Positions 1 to 6,707 of a DNA stretch of 11,697 nt are shown here, one piece after another. The stretch's first letter is position 1, and each line of letters opens with the position of its first letter. Origin of the DNA: Candidatus Eiseniibacteriota bacterium. GTDB taxonomy: Bacteria; Eisenbacteria; RBG-16-71-46. Made by a program: the position numbers and the translations under genes. The notes under the pieces were generated by a model. That model was not told the origin of the DNA. It was given only the letters and a program-made list of their open reading frames with translations, and did no database searches. Location of the stretch: the NCBI GenBank assembly GCA_903921835.1, contig CAIXRL010000520.1, positions 1 through 11,697 on the forward strand, given 5' to 3'.

Positions 1-1825
1 GCATCCAGGCGATGTTGTTGAGCGCGTCCAGGTCGGTGCTGTCCTGGCTCGCGAGCACGCGGTACTGCGCGATCGCCGCCTCGACGTCGCCCTCGAGCGT
101 CAGCGTGACCGCAAGCATGCGGCGGGGCTTCGCCACGCCGGGCTGCAGCTCAACCGCGTGGCGCAGCAGCGGGGCCGCCTCGCCGACCTGGTCGCGCTTG
201 CCCAGCACGGTCGCGAACTCCACCAGCGCTTCGTACTGGTCCGGGTCGTCGCGCAGGGCCGCCCTGTACTCCGCGACGGCCTCATCCGTGCGCCCAAGGT
301 GCATGAGCGCCAGGGCGAGGTTGTGCCGCACGTTGGCGTTCTCGCGCACGCGCAGACTGCCCCGGAACTGGGCGGCGGCCTCGTCGTACCGGCCCAGCAT
401 GCCCAGCGCGGTCCCGAGATCGATGTGGGCGTCGAGGAACCCCGGAATCTCACGCAGTTCGGCCTCGAAATGCAGCATCGCCTCCCGCGGTCGGCCCGCC
501 TTCAGCAGTTCGCTCCCGAGGCATTGGTGCGCGACCGGATTGTCGGCGTCCAGGGCGAGCGCACGCGTGAACAGCGTCCGGTTGTCCTTCCACAACGCGA
601 CCTGGCGGACGGTGGCCATGGAAAGCGCGCCGAGCACCGCACACGTCATCGCGATTGCCGCGATGCGGGCGGCCCGGGCGGCCGGCAGCCACTCGTCCAG
701 TGTCCAGACCATCGCCACGGCGAGCCCGATGGTGGGCAGGTACGTGTACCGGTCCGCGTGCGACTGCATGCCCACCTGAACGAGACCGATGACCGGCACC
801 AGCATGCCCGCGTACCAGAGCCAGCCCGCCAGCAGGTAGGGGCGCCGCCGGACCTGCCACGCGACCAGCGCCGTCGTCGCGGCCAGCGCCAGCGCGGCGA
901 GCGCGCCGTGCGCGAGGTCAGACCTCGTCGTGAGCATGTGGAACGGCACCAGCCCGTGCGGCCAGAACGTCAGGCCGACGTACCTCCAGTACGAAATGCA
1001 CGCGTTCGCCAGGCGCGCCCCCAGTGGCAGGTTGGTGGCGGCGACCACGGCGCCGGTGCTGCGCTGCACGAGGAAGGTCGCCACGGATGAGGCGCCGACC
1101 AGCGCGAACAGCGGCCACTTCTCCAGCACGAGTTCGCGCAGCAAGCGCGCAGGCGCGCAACCGGGTCGCGTAGCAGCGCTCCCGGGCTGCGGGAAGCCGC
1201 GCAATCGCCCGAGCGGCCAGGCGTCCAGCACGACGAGCACGCACGGCAGCGTGACCAGCATGGGCTTCGCCAGCAGGCCGAGCGCCAGGCACACCGCCAC
1301 CAGCGCGTACCGCCCGGGCCGCGGGCGTTCCACCCAGCGCGCGTAGGCGATCAGCGCCAGCATGAAGAACGTGCCGCTCAGGACGTCCTTGAGCTCGGAC
1401 GCCCACGCCACGGATTCCACGCGCAGCGGATGGAGGGCGAACAGTCCGGCCACGAGCACGCTCTTCCACCACGCGCCGGTCAGCCGGGAAAGGGCCATGG
1501 CGAGCAGCACCGCCGTGAGGGCGTGCAGTGCGAGGCTCACCGCGTGATGGCCCTCGGGGTTCAACCCGAACGCCTCGACGTTCAGCATGTGCACGATCGA
1601 CGTGAGCGGATGCCAGTTGCCGACGTGCGCGGTGTGCATGAACCAGCGCACGCCCGCCAGCGTGAGCCCGCGGTTCACGTGCGGGTTCGCGAACACGTAC
1701 TCGGGATCGTCGAGCAGCACCCAGCCGTTGCGCAGCACGCCGGCGTAGGTCGCCAGCACCGCCACGCCGAGCACGAACAGCGAAAGCGGCCGGAGGGCCC
1801 GCGCGGACGGGTTGGGCGAGTTCAC
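1..1825 (-). CDS. GT-C-like multi-pass membrane protein with C-terminal TPR repeats (3' end outside window)
   Basis: The frame is open from GTG at 1825 to the left edge, giving 608 residues without a stop. An in-frame TAG at 1835-1837, four codons upstream, leaves this GTG as the first possible start. Residues 1-410 are a membrane domain with many hydrophobic segments. An acidic LLDDPEYV at 37-44 follows the first helix, where GT-C transferases carry their acidic catalytic motif. HPLRVESVAWASELKD (132-147) and DRYTYLP (358-364) are hallmarks of the bacterial TPR family related to eukaryotic TMTC proteins. From about 430 the chain becomes TPR-like, with pieces such as AHIDLGTALGMLGRYDEAAAQF (given here only in part as LGTALGMLGRYDEAA) and LALALMHLGRTDEAVAEYR. 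It is probably an inner-membrane glycosyltransferase acting on a lipid-linked sugar donor, but donor and acceptor are unknown. It is transcribed away from yciH and is separate from the polysaccharide operon. The fold assignment is confident; the enzymatic role is inferred. Confidence 0.85.
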   Translation of the reverse strand, partial: MNSPNPSARALRPLSLFVLGVAVLATYAGVLRNGWVLLDDPEYVFANPHVNRGLTLAGVRWFMHTAHVGNWHPLTSIVHMLNVEAFGLNPEGHHAVSLALHALTAVLLAMALSRLTGAWWKSVLVAGLFALHPLRVESVAWASELKDVLSGTFFMLALIAYARWVERPRPGRYALVAVCLALGLLAKPMLVTLPCVLVVLDAWPLGRLRGFPQPGSAATRPGCAPARLLRELVLEKWPLFALVGASSVATFLVQRSTGAVVAATNLPLGARLANACISYWRYVGLTFWPHGLVPFHMLTTRSDLAHGALAALALAATTALVAWQVRRRPYLLAGWLWYAGMLVPVIGLVQVGMQSHADRYTYLPTIGLAVAMVWTLDEWLPAARAARIAAIAMTCAVLGALSMATVRQVALWKDNRTLFTRALALDADNPVAHQCLGSELLKAGRPREAMLHFEAELREIPGFLDAHIDLGTALGMLGRYDEAAAQFRGSLRVRENANVRHNLALALMHLGRTDEAVAEYRAALRDDPDQYEALVEFATVLGKRDQVGEAAPLLRHAVELQPGVAKPRRMLAVTLTLEGDVEAAIAQYRVLASQDSTDLDALNNIAWM

Positions 1826-1904
1826 GCCTCGACCCTAACATCTAACCTTGCGCGGGGGGAGACGCCGGGCACCGTGGTCCGCCGCCCGTCCGCCGCCGAT
1901 CACC

Positions 1905-1908
1905 GGAG
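1905..1908 (+). promoter_or_regulatory. Ribosome binding site of the SUI1/YciH gene
   Basis: GGAG lies 8 bases before ATG 1917. It fixes the start of the frame that encodes the CPEC zinc-knuckle half, even though the SUI1 domain that follows lies in another frame. Confidence 0.6.
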
Positions 1909-1916
1909 CGGCCGCC

Positions 1917-2257
1917 ATGCCCGACCGCTCGCGACTCGGCGACTCGACGAACCGTGGCGGCATCTGCCCGGAGTGCCAGCAGCGCGCGGCAGGCGGGAGG
2001 GAGCCGCGCACGAACCCGTCCCGGAGCGCATCGCGGTCGTGCTGCGGATCGAGTCCAAGGGCAGGGGCGGCAGTACCGTGACGGTCTTGGACCGGCTTCC
2101 CGACAACGCCGCGTTCCTCGACAAACTGGCGGGGGCGCTCAAGCGCTCCTGCGCCACGGGGGGCATCGTGCGCCGGGGAACCATCGAGCTGGCCGGTGGC
2201 ATGCGCGAACGCGTGCGACCGCTGCTCGTGAAGCGGTGCTGGAGCGCAGGGGGATAG
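1917..2257 (+). pseudogene. yciH: SUI1/YciH-like translation initiation factor, split by an apparent frameshift
   Basis: ATG 1917, with a good ribosome binding site, opens a frame encoding a typical YciH N-terminus: STNRGGICPECQQR at residues 10-23, with Cys17 and Cys20 as half of a zinc knuckle. The SUI1/eIF1 domain is in another frame, from VPERIAVVLRIESKGRGG through TVTVLDRLPDNAAFL and LKRSCATGGIVRRGTIEL to TAG 2255-2257. The first frame continues as unrelated sequence. One missing base between about 1983 and 2015, near the G-rich run GGCGGGAGGG, would join the halves into about 113 residues, the usual size of the family. No cysteine codon lies in the linker in any frame read, so the second Cys pair of the knuckle is absent. 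Bacterial YciH binds the small ribosomal subunit and affects start-site fidelity. The gene is either inactivated or carries a sequencing error. A shorter product from an internal GTG near 2038 is possible but weakly supported. Confidence 0.8.
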
Positions 2258-2561
2258 GCGCCGCGGCCTCGCCGGCCGCGGAATGGACCGGCCCTCCGCC
2301 GGCCAACGCCGGCCTCGCGCGTTGAACATCCGTCCGCGCGTTGCACCTCCTGCCCGGGACATGGCCTCCGGCTCACCTGAAGCAGTCCATGAGAGCGGGG
2401 CGCCAGCGTGTGACTGCCGTGCGGGTTACGGCCGGCGGCGGTGGCGAGCACTTCGTGGCACCCATCGTGCGGTGTCACGGGTGATCGGTGGTCACCGAGG
2501 GGACACTCTGGCTGCACGGGTCGCGCCGGCATTCCCTGCGCTACGACGTCACGGGGGATCG
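2258..2561. other. 304-base stretch without a recognisable gene
   Basis: The left end holds GC-rich hairpins just after the yciH stop. The rest shows no convincing -35/-10 pair; TTGAAC at 2322-2327 has no partner at a suitable distance. The frame of the downstream lipoprotein is open back to ATG 2283, but its translation is Arg/Ala/Gly-rich and has no signal or domain character. Minus-strand frames across it look equally like noise. A promoter for the lipoprotein-cbpA-cbpM group would be expected here, but I cannot identify one. Confidence 0.5.
2261..2281 (+). terminator. GC hairpin after yciH, possible terminator
   Basis: CCGCGGCC at 2261-2268 pairs perfectly with GGCCGCGG at 2274-2281 around a 5-base loop, beginning 4 bases after the yciH stop. 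A second, weaker hairpin (CCGGC 2288-2292 with GCCGG 2298-2302) follows. There is no T run, so this is not a classic Rho-independent terminator. The position supports transcript-end or 3'-stabilising use; GC-rich DNA also forms such stems by chance. Confidence 0.35.
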
Positions 2562-3173
2562 ATGGCGAACGCATTCACGAACATGTGGTCCAGGCGGGGC
2601 GGCATCGCCGCGCTCGCGATCGTCGTTGCAACGCTCGGCTCCGGGTGCGCGGTGAACTCCGAGATGACCCGTCTCTGGCGCGACCCGACGCTCGCTCCGG
2701 GCACGGTGCGCAACGTGCTGGTGGTGGGCATTCGCAAGGATCCCGTGCGGCGCCGGACCTGGGAGGACGCCTCCGTGAACGCGCTGACGCTGCGCGGCAT
2801 CACCGCGACCGCTTCCTACCGGCTCTTCCCGCAGGCGCTCCCGGACACGCAGGACGAGGTGGATGCGGTGCGCAGCCACGGCAATGCGGCCGTCCTCACT
2901 TCGCTGCGCCTGCCGGACGAGACGACGACCGCGTACGTTCCGGGCATCGTCAGGCCCGAGCAGGTGGCCTCGCGGGACAACTACGAGCGCTTTCATTCCT
3001 GCCTTCATTCCTACTCGGTGGGCGTACAGGATCCCGGGTACACTGAGACGGACACGATCATCCGGCTCCGGAGGGACGTCTGGGCAACTGCAAATGACGG
3101 CGGTCCCCTGGTCCGGTCGGGCACACGGCGCACGATGGAGCCGCTGGGCAGCCGCACCGTGAGCCCGCGGTGA
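2562..3173 (+). CDS. Small envelope lipoprotein of unknown function, C-terminus apparently frameshifted
   Basis: ATG 2562 begins a 203-residue product with a lipoprotein-type signal: two Arg at 11-12, a hydrophobic stretch GIAALAIVVATLG, then Cys29 in LGSGC. The Gly at -3 makes the lipobox imperfect. The mature part has TRLWRDPTLAPGTVRNVLVV, KDPVRRRTWEDA and TDTIIRLRRDVWATANDGG, a pattern I associate with small, poorly characterised periplasmic lipoproteins of the DUF4136 kind. That assignment is from memory. The frame stops at TGA 3171-3173, but the -1 frame continues with VNREIMPEMEKQGVVP, the expected end of such proteins, to TGA 3254-3256. Joining them gives about 231 residues. Upstream ATG 2283 in the same frame was not used because the added 93 residues look non-coding and would bury the signal peptide. 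The gene lies directly before cbpA and may be co-transcribed with it. Confidence 0.7.
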   Translation: MANAFTNMWSRRGGIAALAIVVATLGSGCAVNSEMTRLWRDPTLAPGTVRNVLVVGIRKDPVRRRTWEDASVNALTLRGITATASYRLFPQALPDTQDEVDAVRSHGNAAVLTSLRLPDETTTAYVPGIVRPEQVASRDNYERFHSCLHSYSVGVQDPGYTETDTIIRLRRDVWATANDGGPLVRSGTRRTMEPLGSRTVSPR

Positions 3174-3256
3174 ACCGCGAGATCATGCCGGAAATGGAGA
3201 AGCAGGGAGTGGTTCCCGTGCAGTCCAGGCAGTTCCGGGTGAGGCCATGCCGGTGA
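3158..3256 (+). other. Displaced C-terminal coding segment of the lipoprotein (-1 frame)
   Basis: Read in the frame starting CGT at 3158, this segment gives REPAVNREIMPEMEKQGVVP and then a short basic tail before TGA at 3254-3256. It is a plausible amphipathic C-terminus continuing the lipoprotein after RTMEPLGSRTVS of the annotated frame. If restored, the gene would overlap the cbpA start by 10 bases (3247-3256), matching the coupling seen elsewhere in the window. Confidence 0.55.
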
Positions 3257-4218
3257 AATTCAGGGACTACTACGAAGTCCTCGGGGTCGCGCGCGATGCC
3301 AGCGCCGCGGACATCAAGAAGGCCTTCCGCAAGCTCGCCCACATGTACCACCCGGATGTCGCGAAGGACCGGAGCACGGCCGAGGCGAAGTTCAAGGAGC
3401 TGAACGAGGCCAACGAGGTCCTGAGCGATCCCGAGAAGCGGCGCCGGTACGACGAGCTGGGAGCCAACTGGAATCACCCGGAGCGGCAGCAATCGCCGCC
3501 ACAGGGCGGGTTCGCGGGCGGTCGCGACGAGGCCCCGGAGTTCCACTTCGAGGGCACGGGCTTCAGCGACTTCTTCGAACAGTTCTTCGGTAGCCGCGGC
3601 CGCGCGGCCCACGGGTTCGGCGCAGCGCGCGCGGAGGACGCCGCGGGCGGCGGCTTCGGCCGGCGCGGCCAGGACATAGAGGGCGATATCCTGGTGACGC
3701 TCGACGAGGTGCTGCACGGTTCGGCGCGCATCATCACGCTCCAGCGTACGGACCCGCGCACCGGGCGGTCGTCCACGCAGAACCTGCGCGTGAAGATCTC
3801 TCCGGGCGTGCACGAAGGCCAGCTCGTCCGCCTCGCGGGCAAGGGCGGGGAAGGCGCGGGCGGCGGCGAAGCGGGCAATCTCTACCTGCGCGTGAAGTAC
3901 GCCACGCACCCCGATTTCCGCGTGCAGGGCTCCGACCTGTACTGCGACGTGGAGCTGGCGCCGTGGGAAGCCGTGCTGGGCGCCACCGTACGCGTCTCCA
4001 CGCTGGACGGCACGGTGTCGCTGAAGATCCCGCCGGGGACGGCCGGGGAGCAGCGCCTGCGCCTGCGCGGCAAGGGCCTGCCCGCGGGCGACGGGACGCG
4101 GGGGCACCTGTACGCGGTCGTCTCCATCCAGGTCCCGACGCACCTGACCGCGGAGCAGCGGCAGACCTGGGAGCAGCTGGCCGCAACGTCGACGTTCAAT
4201 CCGAGGCAATCCTCATGA
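3247..4218 (+). CDS. cbpA: DnaJ-family co-chaperone, CbpA type
   Basis: The 323-residue product has an N-terminal J domain (residues 5-72) with the HPD triad at 35-37 that stimulates DnaK ATPase. A Gly/Phe-rich linker follows (about 88-140, including FSDFFEQFFGS), then two beta-rich substrate-binding domains (about 143-300) with DILVTLDEVLHG, VKISPGVHEGQLVRL and LKIPPGTAGEQRLRLRGKGLP. The four CxxCxGxG zinc motifs of classical DnaJ are absent, which places it in the CbpA class. It acts in the cytoplasm as a partner of DnaK in folding and disaggregation; E. coli CbpA also binds DNA. The start ATG is preceded closely by GGTGAGG. The stop overlaps the cbpM start as ATGA (4215-4218), so the two are probably translated together. 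The gene appears intact, unlike the two plus-strand genes before it. Confidence 0.93.
   Translation: MPVKFRDYYEVLGVARDASAADIKKAFRKLAHMYHPDVAKDRSTAEAKFKELNEANEVLSDPEKRRRYDELGANWNHPERQQSPPQGGFAGGRDEAPEFHFEGTGFSDFFEQFFGSRGRAAHGFGAARAEDAAGGGFGRRGQDIEGDILVTLDEVLHGSARIITLQRTDPRTGRSSTQNLRVKISPGVHEGQLVRLAGKGGEGAGGGEAGNLYLRVKYATHPDFRVQGSDLYCDVELAPWEAVLGATVRVSTLDGTVSLKIPPGTAGEQRLRLRGKGLPAGDGTRGHLYAVVSIQVPTHLTAEQRQTWEQLAATSTFNPRQSS
4203..4206 (+). promoter_or_regulatory. Ribosome binding site of cbpM, inside the cbpA end
   Basis: GAGG lies 8 bases before ATG 4215 and 11 before ATG 4218. The spacing favours 4215 as the cbpM start, which gives the 4-base ATGA overlap with the cbpA stop. Confidence 0.5.
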
Positions 4219-4559
4219 TGAGCACACGCTTCGTTGTGGAGGGCCCCGCGATCGTGGCGCTGGAGTTGTTCCAGCCGCGACCGGACGCCTTCTACGACCT
4301 CGACGCGACGGCGCACCTGGCGGGCGTGCCGCGCCGCGTCGTGCTGGTCTACGTTCGCGCAGGCCTCGTCCGCCCCGTGCTGCAGCCGCCGTACGGCGTG
4401 ATGGAGTTCACCGAGGAAGCGGTCTACACCGTGCGGCGCGTGGAGCAGCTGCGCACCGCGTACGGGTTGGAGCGGCCCGGCGTCACGACGCTGCTTGCGC
4501 TGCTGGACGAGCTGGAGTTCCTGCGCTCCGCGCTGCGCCACCCGCACCCCGGGCGCTGA
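4215..4559 (+). CDS. cbpM: Chaperone modulator CbpM (MerR-like)
   Basis: The 114-residue product begins MMSTRFVVEG. It carries a MerR-like winged-helix core (about 26-85): YDLDATAHLAGVPRRVV, then VYVRAGLVRPVLQPPYGVMEF, then TEEAVYTVRRVEQLRTAYGL, and ends in a helical tail LLALLDELEFLRSAL. This is the form of CbpM, which in E. coli binds the J domain of CbpA and blocks its work with DnaK. It directly follows cbpA with a 4-base overlap, the standard arrangement for the pair. The last 77 bases are also the 3' end of the glycosyltransferase gene on the opposite strand. ATG 4218 is an alternative start one codon later. Confidence 0.9.
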   Translation: MMSTRFVVEGPAIVALELFQPRPDAFYDLDATAHLAGVPRRVVLVYVRAGLVRPVLQPPYGVMEFTEEAVYTVRRVEQLRTAYGLERPGVTTLLALLDELEFLRSALRHPHPGR

Positions 4560-6162
4560 GCGGCACCGCGGCGAACACCTGCGCGGGCGCCGGGAGCACG
4601 CGGCTCGCCTCAGGCACGCTCTGCATGAGCAGCGCGCACGCAGCCACCTTCGTGCGCGCGCCGACCACGATCGGACCCAGCAGCACCGCGTTCGGGCCCA
4701 CGTGCACGTCGCGCTCGAGGTGGGGAGCGCCGACCACGCCCGTCTCGGGATCGATGTTCTCGCCGAGCGTGACGCCCTGGAACAGGATGCAGCCGGGCTC
4801 GACGCGGGCCGCGTGGCTCACCACGAGACCGGTGCCGTGGACGATCGACACGCCGGGCTCGATGCGCGCCGCCCAGTGGATCTCCGCGCCGTACAGGTGG
4901 CGGATCAGGCGGGAGACGAGCATGGGAGCGAGCGGGACGCGCCGGTGGTGGAGCGCCTGCATGAGTCGCACCCACGCCAGCATCTGGAAACCCACCTTGC
5001 GGACGAGGTCGGTCGCGAGCCGGCCGGGGGCGGAGCCCTCGCCGTGATAGCGCTCGCGGTACCGGCGCACCGACGCGTAGTCGGCCCGCACGGCGTGCGC
5101 AAAGCCGCGCCACGCACCGTCCCAAGGGGCGTTGCTCGCGGTCACGGCCGCGGTCTCGCGCCGAAAGTCACGCCAGGTGCCGCACTCGCGGCGCAGCCCG
5201 GCGAAGTACTCCGCCGCGTAGCACAGCGCCGTCAGGTGCAGCGCGGCCGCGTGCGCCCCGAGCGCGTCGCACGCGAGCGCCACGGCGTAGGCGGCGCCGG
5301 CGAGGGGTGCGCCAAGCCACGGCATGCGCAGTACGGCCGCCAGGAGCGGACGCGATAGCGGGTGGACCATGCGCCAGAAACGCCACGGGTGCGTGTCGGG
5401 CACGTCGCGGTAGCGCCGGCCGATGACCAGGTCGGCGTGCCCGTAGAGCCGGGCGCGCCGCCGCCACACCGCGAGGTCGCTGTGATCGGACGCGTGCACG
5501 GTGACCACGCCGTCGGCGAACACGAAGCGCGCGCCGCCCCGCTCCAGCCGGATGCCCAGGTCGCGGTCCTCCGAGCGCAGCAGCTCAGCGTCGAATCCTC
5601 CGGCCTCGAGATAGGCGCGGCGGGACAGGCTGACATTCCCGGTGCACAGGTGCACGCCGCGGGGGCGCACGGCGCCGGCGCGCACGTCGCGCTGCCAGCG
5701 CGCCAGCTGGCGCGCGTGGTAGCGCTCGAAGAGCGGCAGGGACGCGAGTGCCGCGTCCGGCTGGATGTCGCCGAGCGCCACGACGTCGTCCCGCTCGCCG
5801 TGCAGCGCGAGGTGCCGCGCGAGGAAGTCGGGCGCGACGATCATGTCGTCGTCCAGGATCACGAGCCAGCGGCCGCGCGCCACCCGGATGCCCATGTCCC
5901 GCGCGCCGCCCTGGCGCAGCACGCGCGGCGTGCGCAGCACGCGCAGGTGGCGGGGGCCCGCGTCGGCGAGCCGGCGGGCGTCCACCGCGACGGGTGAGCA
6001 GTCGTCGATCACGATCAGCTCGTACCGCTCGGCGTCCAGCGTCTGGCGCGTGAGCTGTCCGGCCAGGCGCACGATCGCTTCGGGCCGGCCGTGCGTCGCC
6101 ACGATCACGCTCACGTCCGGGCTGCGGGGGTGCGTCGCAGGAGGCTGCACGGACTCGATCAC
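4483..6162 (-). CDS. Fusion protein: family 2 glycosyltransferase plus serine-acetyltransferase-like hexapeptide domain
   Basis: GTG 6162 is the chosen start. It overlaps the upstream stop as GTGA and has GGAGG at 6171-6175, 8 bases away; the open frame extends further only as antisense-quality sequence. The 559 residues fall in three parts. Residues 16-250 are a GT-A domain of family 2: VSVIVATHGRPEA, IDDC at 52-55, LVILDDDMIVAP with the metal-binding acidic motif at 104-106, and SEDRDLGIRL at 197-206, where an acidic residue acts as base. Residues 260-420 are a partly hydrophobic linker, perhaps membrane-associated. Residues 424-527 form a left-handed beta-helix like CysE, with VHGTGLVVSH (441-450), QGVTLG (462-467) and repeated V/I-G steps. 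It should transfer a sugar and an acyl group onto the same glycan. Donors and acceptors are unknown. The C-terminal Ala/Gly/Arg-rich tail is read from the strand opposite cbpM. Confidence 0.87.
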   Translation of the reverse strand: MIESVQPPATHPRSPDVSVIVATHGRPEAIVRLAGQLTRQTLDAERYELIVIDDCSPVAVDARRLADAGPRHLRVLRTPRVLRQGGARDMGIRVARGRWLVILDDDMIVAPDFLARHLALHGERDDVVALGDIQPDAALASLPLFERYHARQLARWQRDVRAGAVRPRGVHLCTGNVSLSRRAYLEAGGFDAELLRSEDRDLGIRLERGGARFVFADGVVTVHASDHSDLAVWRRRARLYGHADLVIGRRYRDVPDTHPWRFWRMVHPLSRPLLAAVLRMPWLGAPLAGAAYAVALACDALGAHAAALHLTALCYAAEYFAGLRRECGTWRDFRRETAAVTASNAPWDGAWRGFAHAVRADYASVRRYRERYHGEGSAPGRLATDLVRKVGFQMLAWVRLMQALHHRRVPLAPMLVSRLIRHLYGAEIHWAARIEPGVSIVHGTGLVVSHAARVEPGCILFQGVTLGENIDPETGVVGAPHLERDVHVGPNAVLLGPIVVGARTKVAACALLMQSVPEASRVLPAPAQVFAAVPLSARGAGGAARSAGTPARPAAQAAS

Positions 6163-6707
6163 GCGAGGGCCCTCCGCTCCTCGCGCGTGACCGAGCGCGT
6201 GGCCATGCCGACCACGCGCGCGGGCGCGCCGACGGCGACGGCGTTCGCGGGGATGTCGCTCAGCACAACCGCGTTCGCGCCGATGATGGCTCCGGCGCCG
6301 ATGCGGATCGGACCCAGGATGCGCGCGCCGCAACCCACCTCGACGTCGTGCTCGATGACCGGGTGGCCGTCGTCGCGCGCGGTGCCCACGGTGTTGTTGC
6401 CCATGAAGCGCACGCGATCGCCCACCCGCGAGTTCCCGCCGATCACGGTGCCCAGCGAGTGCACCAGGTAGACCCCGCGGCCCAGCTCGATGTCGTTGCC
6501 CAGCTCGATCCCGCCCAGAACCATCTGCGTCGTGCGCAGCACGCGGTTGACGATCGGGATGTGCCAGCGCAGACAGAAGCGCCGCATGCGAAAGAGCAGC
6601 AGGAGGAACCACGCGTCCGTGCGCATCATGCGAAACGCGTCGCGGGCCGTGCCCGGCCGTTTCGCCGCCCGTGCGAGGTGGACCGCGTCCTCCCAGATGG
6701 TCTTCAC
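6159..6707 (-). CDS. Serine-acetyltransferase-like hexapeptide-repeat acyltransferase
   Basis: The 182-residue product starts at GTG 6707, which overlaps the stop of the preceding glycosyltransferase as GTGA and has AGGAG at 6713-6717. The N-terminal part (about 1-65) is helical and basic (RMRRFCLRWHIPIVNRVLR). The rest is a left-handed beta-helix: LGGIELGNDIELGRGVYLVH, then GGNSRVGDRVRFMGNNTVG, then HPVIEHDVEVGCGARILG, then IRIGAGAIIGANAVVLSDIP, closing with the standard VGAPARVVG. This matches the CysE/LbH family. Amid polysaccharide genes it is more likely a sugar O- or N-acetyltransferase than a cysteine-biosynthesis enzyme. Its helical N-terminus resembles the segment before the acyltransferase half of the downstream fusion, so the two may act on related sites. 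The hexapeptide family predicts a trimer and a CoA-linked donor. Confidence 0.85.
   Translation of the reverse strand: MKTIWEDAVHLARAAKRPGTARDAFRMMRTDAWFLLLLFRMRRFCLRWHIPIVNRVLRTTQMVLGGIELGNDIELGRGVYLVHSLGTVIGGNSRVGDRVRFMGNNTVGTARDDGHPVIEHDVEVGCGARILGPIRIGAGAIIGANAVVLSDIPANAVAVGAPARVVGMATRSVTREERRALA
6171..6175 (-). promoter_or_regulatory. Ribosome binding site of the glycosyltransferase-acyltransferase fusion
   Basis: GGAGG (minus strand) sits 8 bases before GTG 6162. It decides the start for a frame that stays open much further upstream. Confidence 0.6.

Noticed and set aside
918..1841. 307-residue minus-strand frame over the GT-C/TPR gene
   Set aside because: It is Arg/Ala-rich noise in a shifted frame. 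The frame from GTG 1825 has clear membrane segments and family motifs over the same bases.
1826..1916. Divergent promoter between the GT-C/TPR gene and yciH
   Set aside because: A promoter is expected in this 91-base gap, but no -35/-10 pair or operator symmetry can be supported. TTGCGC at 1849 has no partner.
1983..2015. Programmed -1 frameshift in yciH
   Set aside because: No X XXY YYZ heptamer with A or T runs and no clear downstream stimulatory structure at the right distance. A sequence error or mutation is simpler.
2283..2561. N-terminal extension of the lipoprotein to ATG 2283
   Set aside because: It would place the signal peptide about 93 residues inside the protein, and the extension has non-coding composition.
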